NCBI RefSeq assembly: GCF_003096035.1
Contig: NZ_CP029186.1
Coordinates: 3,082,001 to 3,146,000, forward strand
Source: Flavobacterium album
Lineage (GTDB): Bacteria; Bacteroidota; Bacteroidia; Flavobacteriales; Flavobacteriaceae
Reading direction: 5' to 3'
Length of the DNA stretch: 64,000 nucleotides
A program made the translations under genes and the position numbers. Below, one piece after another: positions 1 through 8,130 of the stretch; the stretch's first letter is position 1; each line of letters starts with the position of its first letter. The notes beneath the pieces were generated by a model. It saw nothing but the letters and a program-made list of their open reading frames with translations. It was not told the DNA's origin and did no database searches.

Positions 1-64
1 TGTAAATAACATAACTGAGCTAAAAAGGATAAATGGATTCTTGCGTAGACGTAAGTTCAATACA

Positions 65-87
65 AATTCTACCAATTTGATAGAATT
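65..87. promoter_or_regulatory. Operator-like inverted repeat, copy 1
   Basis: The arms AATTCTA (65-71) and TAGAATT (81-87) are perfectly complementary and separated by 9 bases. A near-identical site starts exactly 100 bases downstream, and the two 23-mers match at 20 positions. Two spaced copies next to an Rrf2 regulator gene suggest binding sites for a dimeric repressor controlling a leftward gene. That function is inferred. Confidence 0.45.
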
Positions 88-164
88 AGTCGAAAAATAT
101 TCACTTTTAATTGCTGTTTCGTAATTTTTACCCATGCTTTATGTTAAATTTCGGCTAAAATAGT

Positions 165-187
165 AATTCTACTAATATGATGGAATT
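165..187. promoter_or_regulatory. Operator-like inverted repeat, copy 2
   Basis: The arms AATTCTA (165-171) and TGGAATT (181-187) match at 6 of 7 positions around a 9-base spacer. The shared consensus of both copies is AATTCTACYAAT followed by WTGATRGAATT. See copy 1 at 65-87. Confidence 0.45.
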
Positions 188-319
188 TATTTTTTAACAT
201 TTTCAAGAAAAAATTATTTATGCTTATTAACTAGCTATTAATCAGTGAATTAAAATAAATAGCTAACAGGAAGCATAGCGTGAAACATTGAAGATTAAAA
301 CATTACGCCAAAGAAAAGA

Positions 320-733
320 TCAGGGCTCTAAAAACGAAGCTATGCTGGTTTCCTTCATAACCAGTCGGGTCTGTTCCTTAATTTTCATGAACTCCCTCCG
401 CATGGTACAGGTCACTTCGTCATTACAATCGGCACATTGTTGGTAATAATCGAAAGCAACACAAGGAACAAGCGCGATGGCACCGTCAAAAAGCCTGTGG
501 ATATCGGCTACAGATATAGTTGCTGGCGGCTTACTGATAAAATACCCGCCGCCATAGCCTGTCTGGCTGCCAACATAGCCGGCACGCTTAAGGACAAGCA
601 ATATCTGTTCGAGGAATTTTTTAGGGATATTTTCATCGGCTGCGATATCTGCCGTAAATACGTTGCCTTTTCCCTGCTTTTTGGCAAGGTATATCAGCGC
701 CTTGAGGGCATATTTACATTTTTTCGACATCAT
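320..733 (-). CDS. Rrf2 family transcriptional regulator
   Basis: This is a 137-residue winged-helix regulator. The N-terminal SKKCKYALKALIYLA and the following helix-turn-helix region (about residues 20-60, ending in SQTGYGGGYFISKP) are typical of Rrf2. Three cysteines in the C-terminal half (CVAFDYYQQCADC, then another C) are placed like the Fe-S or metal ligands of IscR/NsrR-type members, so redox or iron-sulfur sensing is possible but inferred. I chose the ATG at 733 because a longer frame would begin with TTG inside a palindrome. The gene is monocistronic. A perfect 16-bp inverted repeat lies 7 bases upstream and overlaps the -7 box, which suggests autoregulation. The target genes are not visible and may lie left of the window. 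Confidence 0.88.
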   Translation of the reverse strand: MMSKKCKYALKALIYLAKKQGKGNVFTADIAADENIPKKFLEQILLVLKRAGYVGSQTGYGGGYFISKPPATISVADIHRLFDGAIALVPCVAFDYYQQCADCNDEVTCTMRREFMKIKEQTRLVMKETSIASFLEP

Positions 734-738
734 GGGAT

Positions 739-746
739 GCAAATAT
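739..746 (-). promoter_or_regulatory. -7 promoter element TATATTTG for the Rrf2 gene
   Basis: This is a perfect TAnnTTTG match on the minus strand, ending 5 bases before the ATG at 733. Transcription would start at about the initiation codon, so the mRNA would be almost or fully leaderless. No TTG is seen 19 bases upstream. Confidence 0.5.
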
Positions 747-777
747 AGGGAAAAAAGACTATTTTTTCCCTATATTT
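741..777. promoter_or_regulatory. Perfect 16-bp palindrome at the Rrf2 promoter (putative operator)
   Basis: The arm 741-756 (AAATATAGGGAAAAAA) is the exact reverse complement of 762-777, with a 5-base spacer. It overlaps the -7 element of the Rrf2 gene. Its symmetry and position suit a dimeric Rrf2 repressor binding its own promoter. This is inferred from position and symmetry. Confidence 0.65.
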
Positions 778-805
778 TTAGCAGCATAATAACAGATAAA
801 CCGGG

Positions 806-2233
806 CTATTGGTGAAGGTTTTTATCTAACAATTGTTTCATAGACTCTTTTGAAATTTCATCCGGCTTTAATGTAACTGATAATTTATCACTTACAACGG
901 CATCCTCCATAGCGAACCACGGCGTTTCTTTATAAGCACCTACGGCAATAATAGTTACCGGCTCACCTATCGGCAGGTGTATATTTCCCATTACGGCAAT
1001 ACATTTTTTGTCCATATAGCAAGGGATGCATACTTTCCTTTTTTTGAAGACCAGATAGCTAATTGCAACGTCGCTTTTTTGTTTATCCGATATATTGATC
1101 TCTACAATTACATCCTTTGCCTTAGGATCATTATAGAATTTGTCACAATTTGCCCATCCCATTTTATCAATAGAAAATATATAACTCTCTGCAATGCTAA
1201 TTTTTTGCTTTTCCAATTCTTGTTTTTTCCGCCTGATTCGTTCCTTTTCTTCCATTTCTTTCTTTTGTTTCTCAATACGTTCAATAGCTTTTTCATATTC
1301 TGCCATTGCTTTTTTAAAATCCTGCCCTTCAAATACCGGTATTACTTCATAACTAAGCGTCGGCTTTCCTTCAGCGGTGAGTGTAAGCGTATAGGTACCT
1401 TCTGTTTTGGCCTTCGCAAGGGCAACATGTTCCCACTGAGTGCCATCTACAGGTTTTTTATAGTTTTGGGGATCGGTAAGTTTCCATTTTACATTTTTGA
1501 AATAGCTGAACTCTGGGAAATATTCAGGGTGTGGGAATACAAGGTTGATAGTCACACCATCTGATTTTTTATATTCTACCGGTTTTAGCGGCGCGATCGG
1601 AGCGAGTATGTCGTAATTATTATTATCAAGTTGATCATCATTTACTATTAGTTCCTTCTGCCGGGCCACCATTACTTCATTGGGAGCTATTATGTTTTTT
1701 GGATCGACCCAATTGATAGTACCATCTTTACTCTCTTCCCCTGAGAATATCTGCATGCCGGGCACTTTCTTTTTAGCAGGCATTGTTATCTCTATTTTTT
1801 TTGAATCGGCAAGAAATAGTGGTTTCCCTCCCGAAGTAGCATTCACATATACCATACCGCCGCTTTCGAGTATCTTATCGCCTGACATCGTTGCCAGACC
1901 GCCCAGGACAATATCTGCCATGTTCAGGGCTTCCTTTAGCTGCACCGTTACTTTGCCCTTTACGGGTTTGCCGTCAGCATCTACGAACGCGTTGGCCGGG
2001 ATGTCGAGCTTTGTGCCATTCTTTCCCTTAACTGTGGCTTTTCCTGATGCCTCTATGGTGAACTCCTGGAGCGAAAGGTTATCCGTATTGAAGAAGCTAC
2101 GTGGCGAAGCCTGTGCAATCAGCGGGGTTTCGGTGGCGGGTTTTTCGACTGCAGCCGGGGCTTTTACTTCTGTCTCTTTTTTACAGGCGATGAATGATAG
2201 TGCGGCAAGGCAAAGGAGGGATAGGTTTTTCAT
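806..2233 (-). CDS. Hypothetical lipoprotein with a coiled-coil segment
   Basis: The protein has 475 residues. It begins with a lipoprotein signal (MKNLSLLCLAALSFIAC, lipobox cysteine at 17) followed by a short acidic and proline-rich linker. Residues about 60-170 hold a beta-rich module with the phrase LDIPANAFVDADGKPVKGKV, a pattern seen in Bacteroidetes surface lipoproteins. Residues about 310-350 are very rich in K and E and probably form a coiled coil. The C-terminal 120 residues contain several cysteines (CIPCYMDKKC). The ATG at 2233 was chosen over an upstream start because the signal peptide begins there. I do not recognise a characterised function. The gene is divergent from uvrB and separated from it by about 390 bases of repeats. 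Confidence 0.75.
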   Translation of the reverse strand: MKNLSLLCLAALSFIACKKETEVKAPAAVEKPATETPLIAQASPRSFFNTDNLSLQEFTIEASGKATVKGKNGTKLDIPANAFVDADGKPVKGKVTVQLKEALNMADIVLGGLATMSGDKILESGGMVYVNATSGGKPLFLADSKKIEITMPAKKKVPGMQIFSGEESKDGTINWVDPKNIIAPNEVMVARQKELIVNDDQLDNNNYDILAPIAPLKPVEYKKSDGVTINLVFPHPEYFPEFSYFKNVKWKLTDPQNYKKPVDGTQWEHVALAKAKTEGTYTLTLTAEGKPTLSYEVIPVFEGQDFKKAMAEYEKAIERIEKQKKEMEEKERIRRKKQELEKQKISIAESYIFSIDKMGWANCDKFYNDPKAKDVIVEINISDKQKSDVAISYLVFKKRKVCIPCYMDKKCIAVMGNIHLPIGEPVTIIAVGAYKETPWFAMEDAVVSDKLSVTLKPDEISKESMKQLLDKNLHQ

Positions 2234-2326
2234 AATGGGTTGGTTTATAAAATGGCAACGGAAAAGGACTACAAAAAATTGCGTACGTAGTAACAACGAT
2301 AACTGAAAATAAATACAGCTTCTCCC

Positions 2327-2392
2327 TTAGCCCTGATTGAAGCGGTATCCTCCCGGCGCAGCAAGGGAGATATAGCGGAAAGCAGGAACAGG
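2327..2392 (+). repeat. Dispersed structured hairpin element, copy 1
   Basis: Outer stem: CCTG (2332-2335) pairs with CAGG (2383-2386). Inner stem: TATCCTCCC (2346-2354) pairs with GGGAGATA, with one bulge. Between them is a purine-rich internal loop formed by GAAGCGG on one side and AGCGGAAAG on the other. A second copy lies at 33134-33200 on the minus strand, and both stems differ there by compensatory changes. I associate this general pattern with intergenic spacers of Flavobacterium genomes. Whether it is a REP-like mobile element or a structured RNA is not settled here. Confidence 0.65.
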
Positions 2393-2470
2393 GATGGCAA
2401 ATATTCCAAAGCCATTCGCTCATGAAAATTCATAAATGAAGGTTTTTGAACGAAATAAATCATTTAATAT

Positions 2471-2543
2471 TGTAGAGGCGTTGCACCGCAACGTCTCCCG
2501 TAAATTTATAAATGCTGAGACGTTGCGGTGCAACGCCTCTACA
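2471..2543. repeat. Perfect 27-bp inverted repeat (REP-like, GTAGAGGCGTTGC family)
   Basis: The arms 2471-2497 and 2517-2543 are exact reverse complements around a 19-base loop. Each arm is itself nearly palindromic (GCGTTGCACCGCAACG). Similar GTAGAGNCGTTGCA palindromes are common interspersed elements in Bacteroidetes. It lies 56 bases upstream of the uvrB -7 box. Confidence 0.8.
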
Positions 2544-2598
2544 CCGGAATTGACAAAACTGCGGGTGAAAACTGCAACTGCGACTGCCCACTATTTTG

Positions 2599-2606
2599 TA
2601 TATTTG
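2599..2606 (+). promoter_or_regulatory. -7 promoter element TATATTTG for uvrB
   Basis: This is a perfect TAnnTTTG match 18 bases before the ATG at 2624, giving a leader of about 11 bases. There is no clear TTG 19 bases upstream. Confidence 0.65.
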
Positions 2607-2623
2607 TAAAAAAGCCAAAAGAA

Positions 2624-4609
2624 ATGAAATTCAATGTAGTATCTGACTATAAGCCTACCGGGGACCAGCCTGAAGCAATACGGCAGCTGACCGCAGGCAT
2701 TAATGAAGGAGAGAAATTCCAGACCCTGCTTGGGGTAACAGGTTCGGGTAAGACCTTTACCATGGCCAATGTGATACAAAATGTGGAAAAACCCACATTG
2801 GTACTGGCGCACAACAAGACACTGGCGGCACAGCTGTACAGTGAGTTTAAGCAATTCTTCCCCAACAATGCAGTGGAGTACTTTGTATCCTATTACGACT
2901 ACTACCAGCCCGAAGCCTACATACCCGTGACAGGGCTTTATATAGAAAAAGACCTTTCGATAAATGAGGAGCTCGAGAAGATGCGTCTTAGTACTACCTC
3001 CTCCCTACTCTCCGGCCGCCGCGATATTATCGTGGTCGCGTCGGTGTCCTGCCTCTACGGTATCGGTAACCCGGTAGAGTTCCAGAAAAATGTGGTGTCG
3101 ATAAAACGCGGCGAAATGATATCGCGTACCAAGCTGCTGCACCGCCTCGTACAAAGCCTGTATGCGCGTACCGAAGCCGACTTTACACCCGGGACTTTCC
3201 GCATCAAGGGTGATACTGTGGAAGTATTCCCGAGCTATGGTGACGAACCGTTCCGTATCCATTTTTTTGGCGATGAGATAGAGGATATAGAAGCGTTTGA
3301 CAAAGCAACTTCTAAAGTTATTGAGAAATACGACCGCCTGAACATTTACCCGGCCAACATGTTCGTTACCAGCCCCGATGTGCTGCAGGGCGCCATTTGG
3401 GAAATACAGCAGGACCTCGTAAAGCAAGTGGATTACTTTAAGGAAATAGGCAAGCACCTAGAAGCAAAAAGGCTTGAGGAGCGTACTAACTTTGACCTCG
3501 AGATGATACGCGAACTGGGGTATTGCTCGGGTATTGAGAACTATTCACGCTACCTTGACCGCAGGCTACCCGGCACACGCCCCTTCTGCCTGCTGGATTA
3601 TTTTCCGAAAGACTTCCTGATGGTGATCGATGAAAGCCACGTGACTGTAAGCCAGGTGCATGCGATGTACGGCGGTGACCGTTCGCGCAAGGAAAACCTT
3701 GTGGAATTCGGTTTCCGGCTACCGGCCGCGATGGATAACCGCCCGCTGAAATTCGAGGAATTTGAAGCCATGCAGAACCAGGTAGTGTACGTGAGCGCGA
3801 CCCCTGCTGATTATGAATTACAGAAAAGTGGCGGTGTGTATGTAGAGCAGGTCATACGCCCAACCGGATTGCTTGACCCTATTATCGAGATACGCCCAAG
3901 CCTGAACCAGATAGACGACCTTATTGAAGAGATCCAACAGCGCGTGGAGCTTGACGAGCGTGTGCTTGTTACGACACTGACCAAGCGTATGGCCGAAGAG
4001 CTCGCCAAATACCTGACGAAGGTCTCCATTCGTTGCCGCTACATCCATAGCGAAGTGGATACGCTGGAACGTGTGGAGATAATGACCGACCTCCGTAAAG
4101 GGTTGTTCGATGTGCTCATCGGGGTAAATCTGCTGCGTGAGGGCTTGGACTTACCAGAGGTATCACTGGTAGCCATACTGGATGCCGATAAAGAAGGTTT
4201 CCTGCGCTCTAACCGGTCATTAATACAGACCGTAGGCCGCGCGGCGCGTAACGTGAATGGTAAAGCCATCATGTATGCCGACAAGATAACCGACAGTATG
4301 CAGCGCACCATTGACGAGACCAACTACCGCCGCGAAAAGCAGCATAACTACAATATTGCCAACGGCATTGTACCGCAGGCGCTGAACAAGAAGATCGAGA
4401 AGTCGGTTCTTGGCAAAAGCAATGCCTACAAGCTGGAAGAAGCCCCTAAGATCGCCGCCGAACCTGATACTACGTACATGACGAAGATCGACATTGAGAA
4501 GATCATCCGTGAGAAGCGCAAGTCGATGGAAAAGGCTGCGAAAGAGCTGGACTTTTTACAGGCTGCGAAATTGAGGGATGAGATAAAGGTGTTGCAGGAG
4601 AGGGTTTAG
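2624..4609 (+). CDS. uvrB: UvrABC system protein B (excinuclease subunit)
   Basis: UvrB is the helicase-like damage-verification subunit of nucleotide excision repair. It is loaded by UvrA and recruits UvrC. The 661-residue length is normal for the family. Visible features are the N-terminal TGDQPEAI, Walker A GVTGSGKT (residues 37-44), the beta-hairpin region around VSYYDYYQPEAY, motif II DESH, the helicase C-terminal motifs (GVNLLREGLDLPEV and QTVGRAARN), and a C-terminal UVR motif (KELDFLQAAKLRDEI) that contacts UvrC. The ATG at 2624 was chosen because it follows the promoter directly and starts at the conserved MKFNVVSDYKPTGDQ. It is probably monocistronic, as uvrA and uvrC are not in the window. 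No defects seen. Confidence 0.98.
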   Translation: MKFNVVSDYKPTGDQPEAIRQLTAGINEGEKFQTLLGVTGSGKTFTMANVIQNVEKPTLVLAHNKTLAAQLYSEFKQFFPNNAVEYFVSYYDYYQPEAYIPVTGLYIEKDLSINEELEKMRLSTTSSLLSGRRDIIVVASVSCLYGIGNPVEFQKNVVSIKRGEMISRTKLLHRLVQSLYARTEADFTPGTFRIKGDTVEVFPSYGDEPFRIHFFGDEIEDIEAFDKATSKVIEKYDRLNIYPANMFVTSPDVLQGAIWEIQQDLVKQVDYFKEIGKHLEAKRLEERTNFDLEMIRELGYCSGIENYSRYLDRRLPGTRPFCLLDYFPKDFLMVIDESHVTVSQVHAMYGGDRSRKENLVEFGFRLPAAMDNRPLKFEEFEAMQNQVVYVSATPADYELQKSGGVYVEQVIRPTGLLDPIIEIRPSLNQIDDLIEEIQQRVELDERVLVTTLTKRMAEELAKYLTKVSIRCRYIHSEVDTLERVEIMTDLRKGLFDVLIGVNLLREGLDLPEVSLVAILDADKEGFLRSNRSLIQTVGRAARNVNGKAIMYADKITDSMQRTIDETNYRREKQHNYNIANGIVPQALNKKIEKSVLGKSNAYKLEEAPKIAAEPDTTYMTKIDIEKIIREKRKSMEKAAKELDFLQAAKLRDEIKVLQERV

Positions 4610-4644
4610 GATTGATTAATTTATTATTTTATGATTTGATAAAT

Positions 4645-5376
4645 ATGAAAATATTTCAAGTAATATTATTTCTAATTTCACTTAAATTATCAGCGCAAAA
4701 TATGAAGCCTGTAGAACAGCTTATTAACACCGCAGAACCTGGATGGGTATTGGTAAATGAGTGGATCGGTGAAGCGAAAAATAAAATTGAAGTTCTGCCT
4801 GCGAATACCGAAAAAGCTAAAGAAGCACTCTATAGCCTACAAATTACTACGCGCTCGCCAATGGGTGCGATTGTTTATAGTTCAGGCGGTATTTTAATTG
4901 ATAATGGATGGATTAGGATTCTTGGTTCAGGAAGTGAGAAACTGAATCGATCTCTTCCTGAATGGAATAAAGGAAAAGCTTTTGATGAATTTGGAAAATC
5001 CGGAAGATTTATGTTGATTGCTGATGATGCAGTGGGAGGCTTTTTTATTTTAAATGGCGGAGGTTTAGGAACTGATATTGGGAAGATATATTATCTTGCC
5101 CCTGACAGCCTTGAATATGAACCCTTAGACATGACATATACAGAATTTTTAATTTTCTGTTTCAATAATGACTTGAATGAGTTTTACAATGGGTTTCGTT
5201 GGAATAATTGGAAAGATGAAGTTTCTAGTCTTGATGGAGATAAGGTTTTATCATTCTATCCCTACCTTTGGACAAAAGAGGGAAAAGACATAAATATAAA
5301 CTCAAGAAAAGCAGTATCAATCGAAGAGCATTATTTTCTTACTCTTGATTTTAGAAAGCAATTAGGGTTAGATTAG
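4645..5376 (+). CDS. DUF2625 family protein with signal peptide
   Basis: The protein has 243 residues with an N-terminal signal peptide (MKIFQVILFLISLKLSAQ). The body reads GWVLVNEWI, VEVLP-like IEVLP, LQITTRSPMGAIVYSSGG and WIRILGSGSEKLNRSLPEWN, which I recognise as the DUF2625 family of unknown function. The ATG at 4645 fits the signal peptide, and an upstream in-frame ATG at 4612 would bury it. The gene is more AT-rich than the uvrB gene it follows, which may reflect transfer. The export signal is notable, because many DUF2625 proteins in other phyla appear cytoplasmic (from memory). Confidence 0.75.
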   Translation: MKIFQVILFLISLKLSAQNMKPVEQLINTAEPGWVLVNEWIGEAKNKIEVLPANTEKAKEALYSLQITTRSPMGAIVYSSGGILIDNGWIRILGSGSEKLNRSLPEWNKGKAFDEFGKSGRFMLIADDAVGGFFILNGGGLGTDIGKIYYLAPDSLEYEPLDMTYTEFLIFCFNNDLNEFYNGFRWNNWKDEVSSLDGDKVLSFYPYLWTKEGKDININSRKAVSIEEHYFLTLDFRKQLGLD

Positions 5377-5574
5377 TTTATTCATGTTATCAGAACGAGT
5401 AGATAACTTTTCTCAGCTATTTTGTCAATAAATTAATTTACAAGCCATTAACCCAAAATGGACGATATCGAATCAAAACTACATAAAATTATAGTAACAG
5501 CCATTAACAACATACCGGTCAGCCGGATGGGAGAGTTTTTCCATAAATGTTTGTGCTTTAAACAAAATGCTTAC

Positions 5575-6003
5575 ATGAAAAAACTAGTCACTGCTCTTCT
5601 TCTCATGCTACCCTTCCTCGCTTCGGCGAATGTCCTTACCGATACCATAACCAACTGGCAGGTTTATAAAGATGGTAAGCTCGTTTTTAAAAGCAATGAT
5701 GGCAATAAGAAAATTTATACCGTGAGCCTGAATAAAGAGGATAAATTCAAGACACTTGAATTGCATATAGGAAGCGATATAGGTACAAACGAAACCAAAA
5801 GGAAGCTATTGTTTTGGCAGGGCGATAAGCTTATTTACACTTCCGTTAAGGCTGTCAAACCCCACGTAAGCACAACTTTAGTCCTCACTAAAGAAGAACT
5901 GCTGCGCGCTGTAGGCCCCGACATTGACAAAACCTTTACCGTAACCTACGTGGAAGGCTCCGGCAATGATGGCAGGGTTGTTTTTCAACTGGTAGTGCAT
6001 TAG
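5575..6003 (+). CDS. Hypothetical periplasmic protein
   Basis: This is a 142-residue protein with a signal peptide (MKKLVTALLLMLPFLASAN). The mature part is beta-rich and lysine-rich, with segments such as WQVYKDGKLVFKSND and TFTVTYVEGSG. I do not recognise the family. The ATG at 5575 was preferred to an in-frame ATG at 5458 because the signal peptide starts there. It stands alone between the DUF2625 gene and the VOC gene. Confidence 0.65.
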   Translation: MKKLVTALLLMLPFLASANVLTDTITNWQVYKDGKLVFKSNDGNKKIYTVSLNKEDKFKTLELHIGSDIGTNETKRKLLFWQGDKLIYTSVKAVKPHVSTTLVLTKEELLRAVGPDIDKTFTVTYVEGSGNDGRVVFQLVVH

Positions 6004-6080
6004 CTCCGGTCATACAGCAAACCCACGATATTGCATCGCCTAAAATTAAAACACAAAATAACCTACTTATATTAAACCTG

Positions 6081-6467
6081 ATGGCTATGAACACACTTGC
6101 ATATTTTGAGATCCAGGCTACTGACGTGCAGAAAGCTAAAGCCTTTTATGAAGCTGTTTTTGGATGGAATTTTGTAAAAGAAGAATTTTTCCCAATAGAA
6201 TATTACCGCATAGAAACAGAAAATATGTTTGGCGGATTGCTGCAGCGCCCTGCAGATGTCCCACCCATGGGTTATGGTACCAATGCTTTTACCTGCTCTA
6301 TGATGGTGGAAACCTTTGATTACACTGCCGAAAAGATACTTAGCAACGGCGGACGTGTAGCCATGGCAAAGTTTTCAGTGCCGGGAAGGTGCTGGCAGGG
6401 CTACTTTTTGGATACTGATAATAATACATTCGGCATTTTTGAGGTTAACGAAAACGCCGGAAAGTGA
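6081..6467 (+). CDS. VOC family protein (glyoxalase/bleomycin-resistance fold)
   Basis: This 128-residue protein has the vicinal oxygen chelate fold. The N-terminal motif TLAYFEIQATDVQKAKAFYEAV leads into FGWNF, and the C-terminal DTDNNTFGIFEVNEN is typical of single-domain members. Such proteins dimerise and often bind a metal, but substrates vary too much to predict. Initiation could also occur at the ATG at 6087. No operon partner is evident. Confidence 0.88.
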   Translation: MAMNTLAYFEIQATDVQKAKAFYEAVFGWNFVKEEFFPIEYYRIETENMFGGLLQRPADVPPMGYGTNAFTCSMMVETFDYTAEKILSNGGRVAMAKFSVPGRCWQGYFLDTDNNTFGIFEVNENAGK

Positions 6468-6638
6468 TCGCAGTACAGTTTAAATATTGCTTTTCACTTT
6501 CTTAAAACTCTATTAAATCCATAGAGAAATAATCGTAAACACCTCTCATACAGCATATATTTTTTTCATTTTTCAATAATTATGACAAAATATTACTATT
6601 ATTGCAAAAACTACTGACATCACTTAAAGAGCGGTATT

Positions 6639-8045
6639 ATGAAAAAAATCGGCATCATAGGAGGAGGCTTTACAGGTACAATGACGGCAGTGCACCTTAT
6701 TGAAAGATCGGCTGCATGCGAGATCACAATATTCAATGAAGCTGCGACTTTTACGCGTGGAACGGCCTACACTCCATATTCCGATAAGCACCTGCTTAAC
6801 GTGATTACGTCGAAAATGAGCGCCTATCCCGGAAATCCCGATCATTTCCTGGACTGGGTAATGGAACGCCCCGACTTTAAGGACCTGGACAGGAAGCTTA
6901 TTGCCAATGCCTTCATGCCGCGTGCAATATATGGTAAATACCTAACCGAAGTTTGGGATAGTGCCCTTGAGAATGCCGACGGCAAATGTATTGTTAACGT
7001 TGTAGACCAACAGGTTACCGACCTTGATGTGAATAACAGCTTTATCACTCTTAAACTGGATAATGGTGACAGCATGATGTTTGATTACTGCGTGATCGCT
7101 TCAGGAAATAACGCTCCCCGCAATCCGCGAATCAAAAGCCCCGGATTTTACAACAGCCCAAATTACTTCCAGAATCCGTGGAAAGAAGAATCGGTCCTCA
7201 ACCTTACTCAAAAACCGGTACTTATAGTTGGTAATGGCCTTACTATGGTAGATACCGTGATCAGCCTCACCGAACAAGGGTTTAAAGGGGAGATCCACTC
7301 GATATCGCCAAACGGATTCAATATACTGCCACACAGGCATATCGGCATGAAATACAGTAAGCTCGCCGAAGAAATAAAAGAAGGCATGACGCTTTTGGAA
7401 ATCGTGAGCCTTGCCAACAAACACATTAAGATCGCCCGTGAATATGGCGTGAGCGCCGAACCGGTTATCGATTCGTTCAGGCCGTATACCCAAAAGATAT
7501 GGCACAATTTCTCTGACAGGGAAAAAACCACTTTCATGTCGCGCCTGAGGCATTTATGGGGAACGGCGCGCCACAGGATACCGATGCACTCTTACGAAAA
7601 ACTACAAAAGCTCCAGGCTGAAGGCAGGCTGCACATACATTCAGGCAACCTTATAGATATTAACGAGAATTCAAACGGTATCGAAGTAGAATACCGTGAC
7701 AGAAATGACGGTGTTACCAAAATGATGACTGTCGGAAGGATAATCAATTGTACAGGGCCTGAAAGTGACTTTTCAAAGCTGGAAAGCGGTTTGCTTAAAA
7801 ACTGCGTAGACAACAATATCCTGAAACAGGATGCCCTGAAGCTCGGTATTGTTACCGATATTCATACATATGGTATTATTGGGCCTGACGGAAATGCGTA
7901 CCAAAACCTGTTCACTATTGGAGGCAACCTGAGGGGTGAGCTATGGGAAACTACAGCAGTGCATGACCTTAGGGAGCAGGCCGAAAAGCTGTCACAAAGC
8001 TTGGCTTCAAAGATCATGGCGGAGAGCGCTGAACTAATATCTTAA
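6639..8045 (+). CDS. FAD/NAD(P)-binding oxidoreductase
   Basis: The protein has 468 residues. The N-terminal dinucleotide-binding motif GIIGGGFTGTMTAVHL (residues 4-19) and the later VLIVGNGLTMVDTVISL (second Rossmann motif, about residue 195) indicate a two-dinucleotide flavoprotein of the NAD_binding_9 type. The phrase GTAYTPYSDKHLLNVITSKMS, which continues into AYPGNPDHF, is typical of this family. The substrate is unknown, and members are found near siderophore, pigment or redox genes in other genomes. Here it stands alone in a 170-base AT-rich spacer upstream. The protein is complete, with no signal peptide. Confidence 0.88.
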   Translation: MKKIGIIGGGFTGTMTAVHLIERSAACEITIFNEAATFTRGTAYTPYSDKHLLNVITSKMSAYPGNPDHFLDWVMERPDFKDLDRKLIANAFMPRAIYGKYLTEVWDSALENADGKCIVNVVDQQVTDLDVNNSFITLKLDNGDSMMFDYCVIASGNNAPRNPRIKSPGFYNSPNYFQNPWKEESVLNLTQKPVLIVGNGLTMVDTVISLTEQGFKGEIHSISPNGFNILPHRHIGMKYSKLAEEIKEGMTLLEIVSLANKHIKIAREYGVSAEPVIDSFRPYTQKIWHNFSDREKTTFMSRLRHLWGTARHRIPMHSYEKLQKLQAEGRLHIHSGNLIDINENSNGIEVEYRDRNDGVTKMMTVGRIINCTGPESDFSKLESGLLKNCVDNNILKQDALKLGIVTDIHTYGIIGPDGNAYQNLFTIGGNLRGELWETTAVHDLREQAEKLSQSLASKIMAESAELIS

Positions 8046-8130
8046 TATAAGCCAAGGGTTAAAAATAACCTAAAACGCCTGAACATTTATTTATATTGGG
8101 TTATTTTCATGGAATAGAATCAAATATATC

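Larger units (their letters stand above)
1..319. other. Non-coding AT-rich region at the left edge
   Basis: I see no convincing reading frame here. The region lies downstream of the Rrf2 gene and probably holds the promoter of a leftward gene outside the window. It carries two related 23-bp imperfect palindromes, at 65-87 and 165-187, annotated separately. The rest is AT-rich without a recognisable RNA gene. Confidence 0.5.
2234..2623. other. Intergenic region with two repeat elements and the uvrB promoter
   Basis: This 390-base gap between divergent genes holds a hairpin element at 2327-2392, a long perfect inverted repeat at 2471-2543 and the uvrB -7 box at 2599-2606. No coding potential is evident. 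Confidence 0.7.

Noticed and set aside
437..748. Plus-strand frame opposite the Rrf2 gene
   Set aside because: It lies antisense to a clear Rrf2 gene and has no family features of its own.
977..1564. Long plus-strand frame inside the 806 lipoprotein gene
   Set aside because: Antisense shadow, rich in F, Y and I because the opposite strand is rich in K and E codons.
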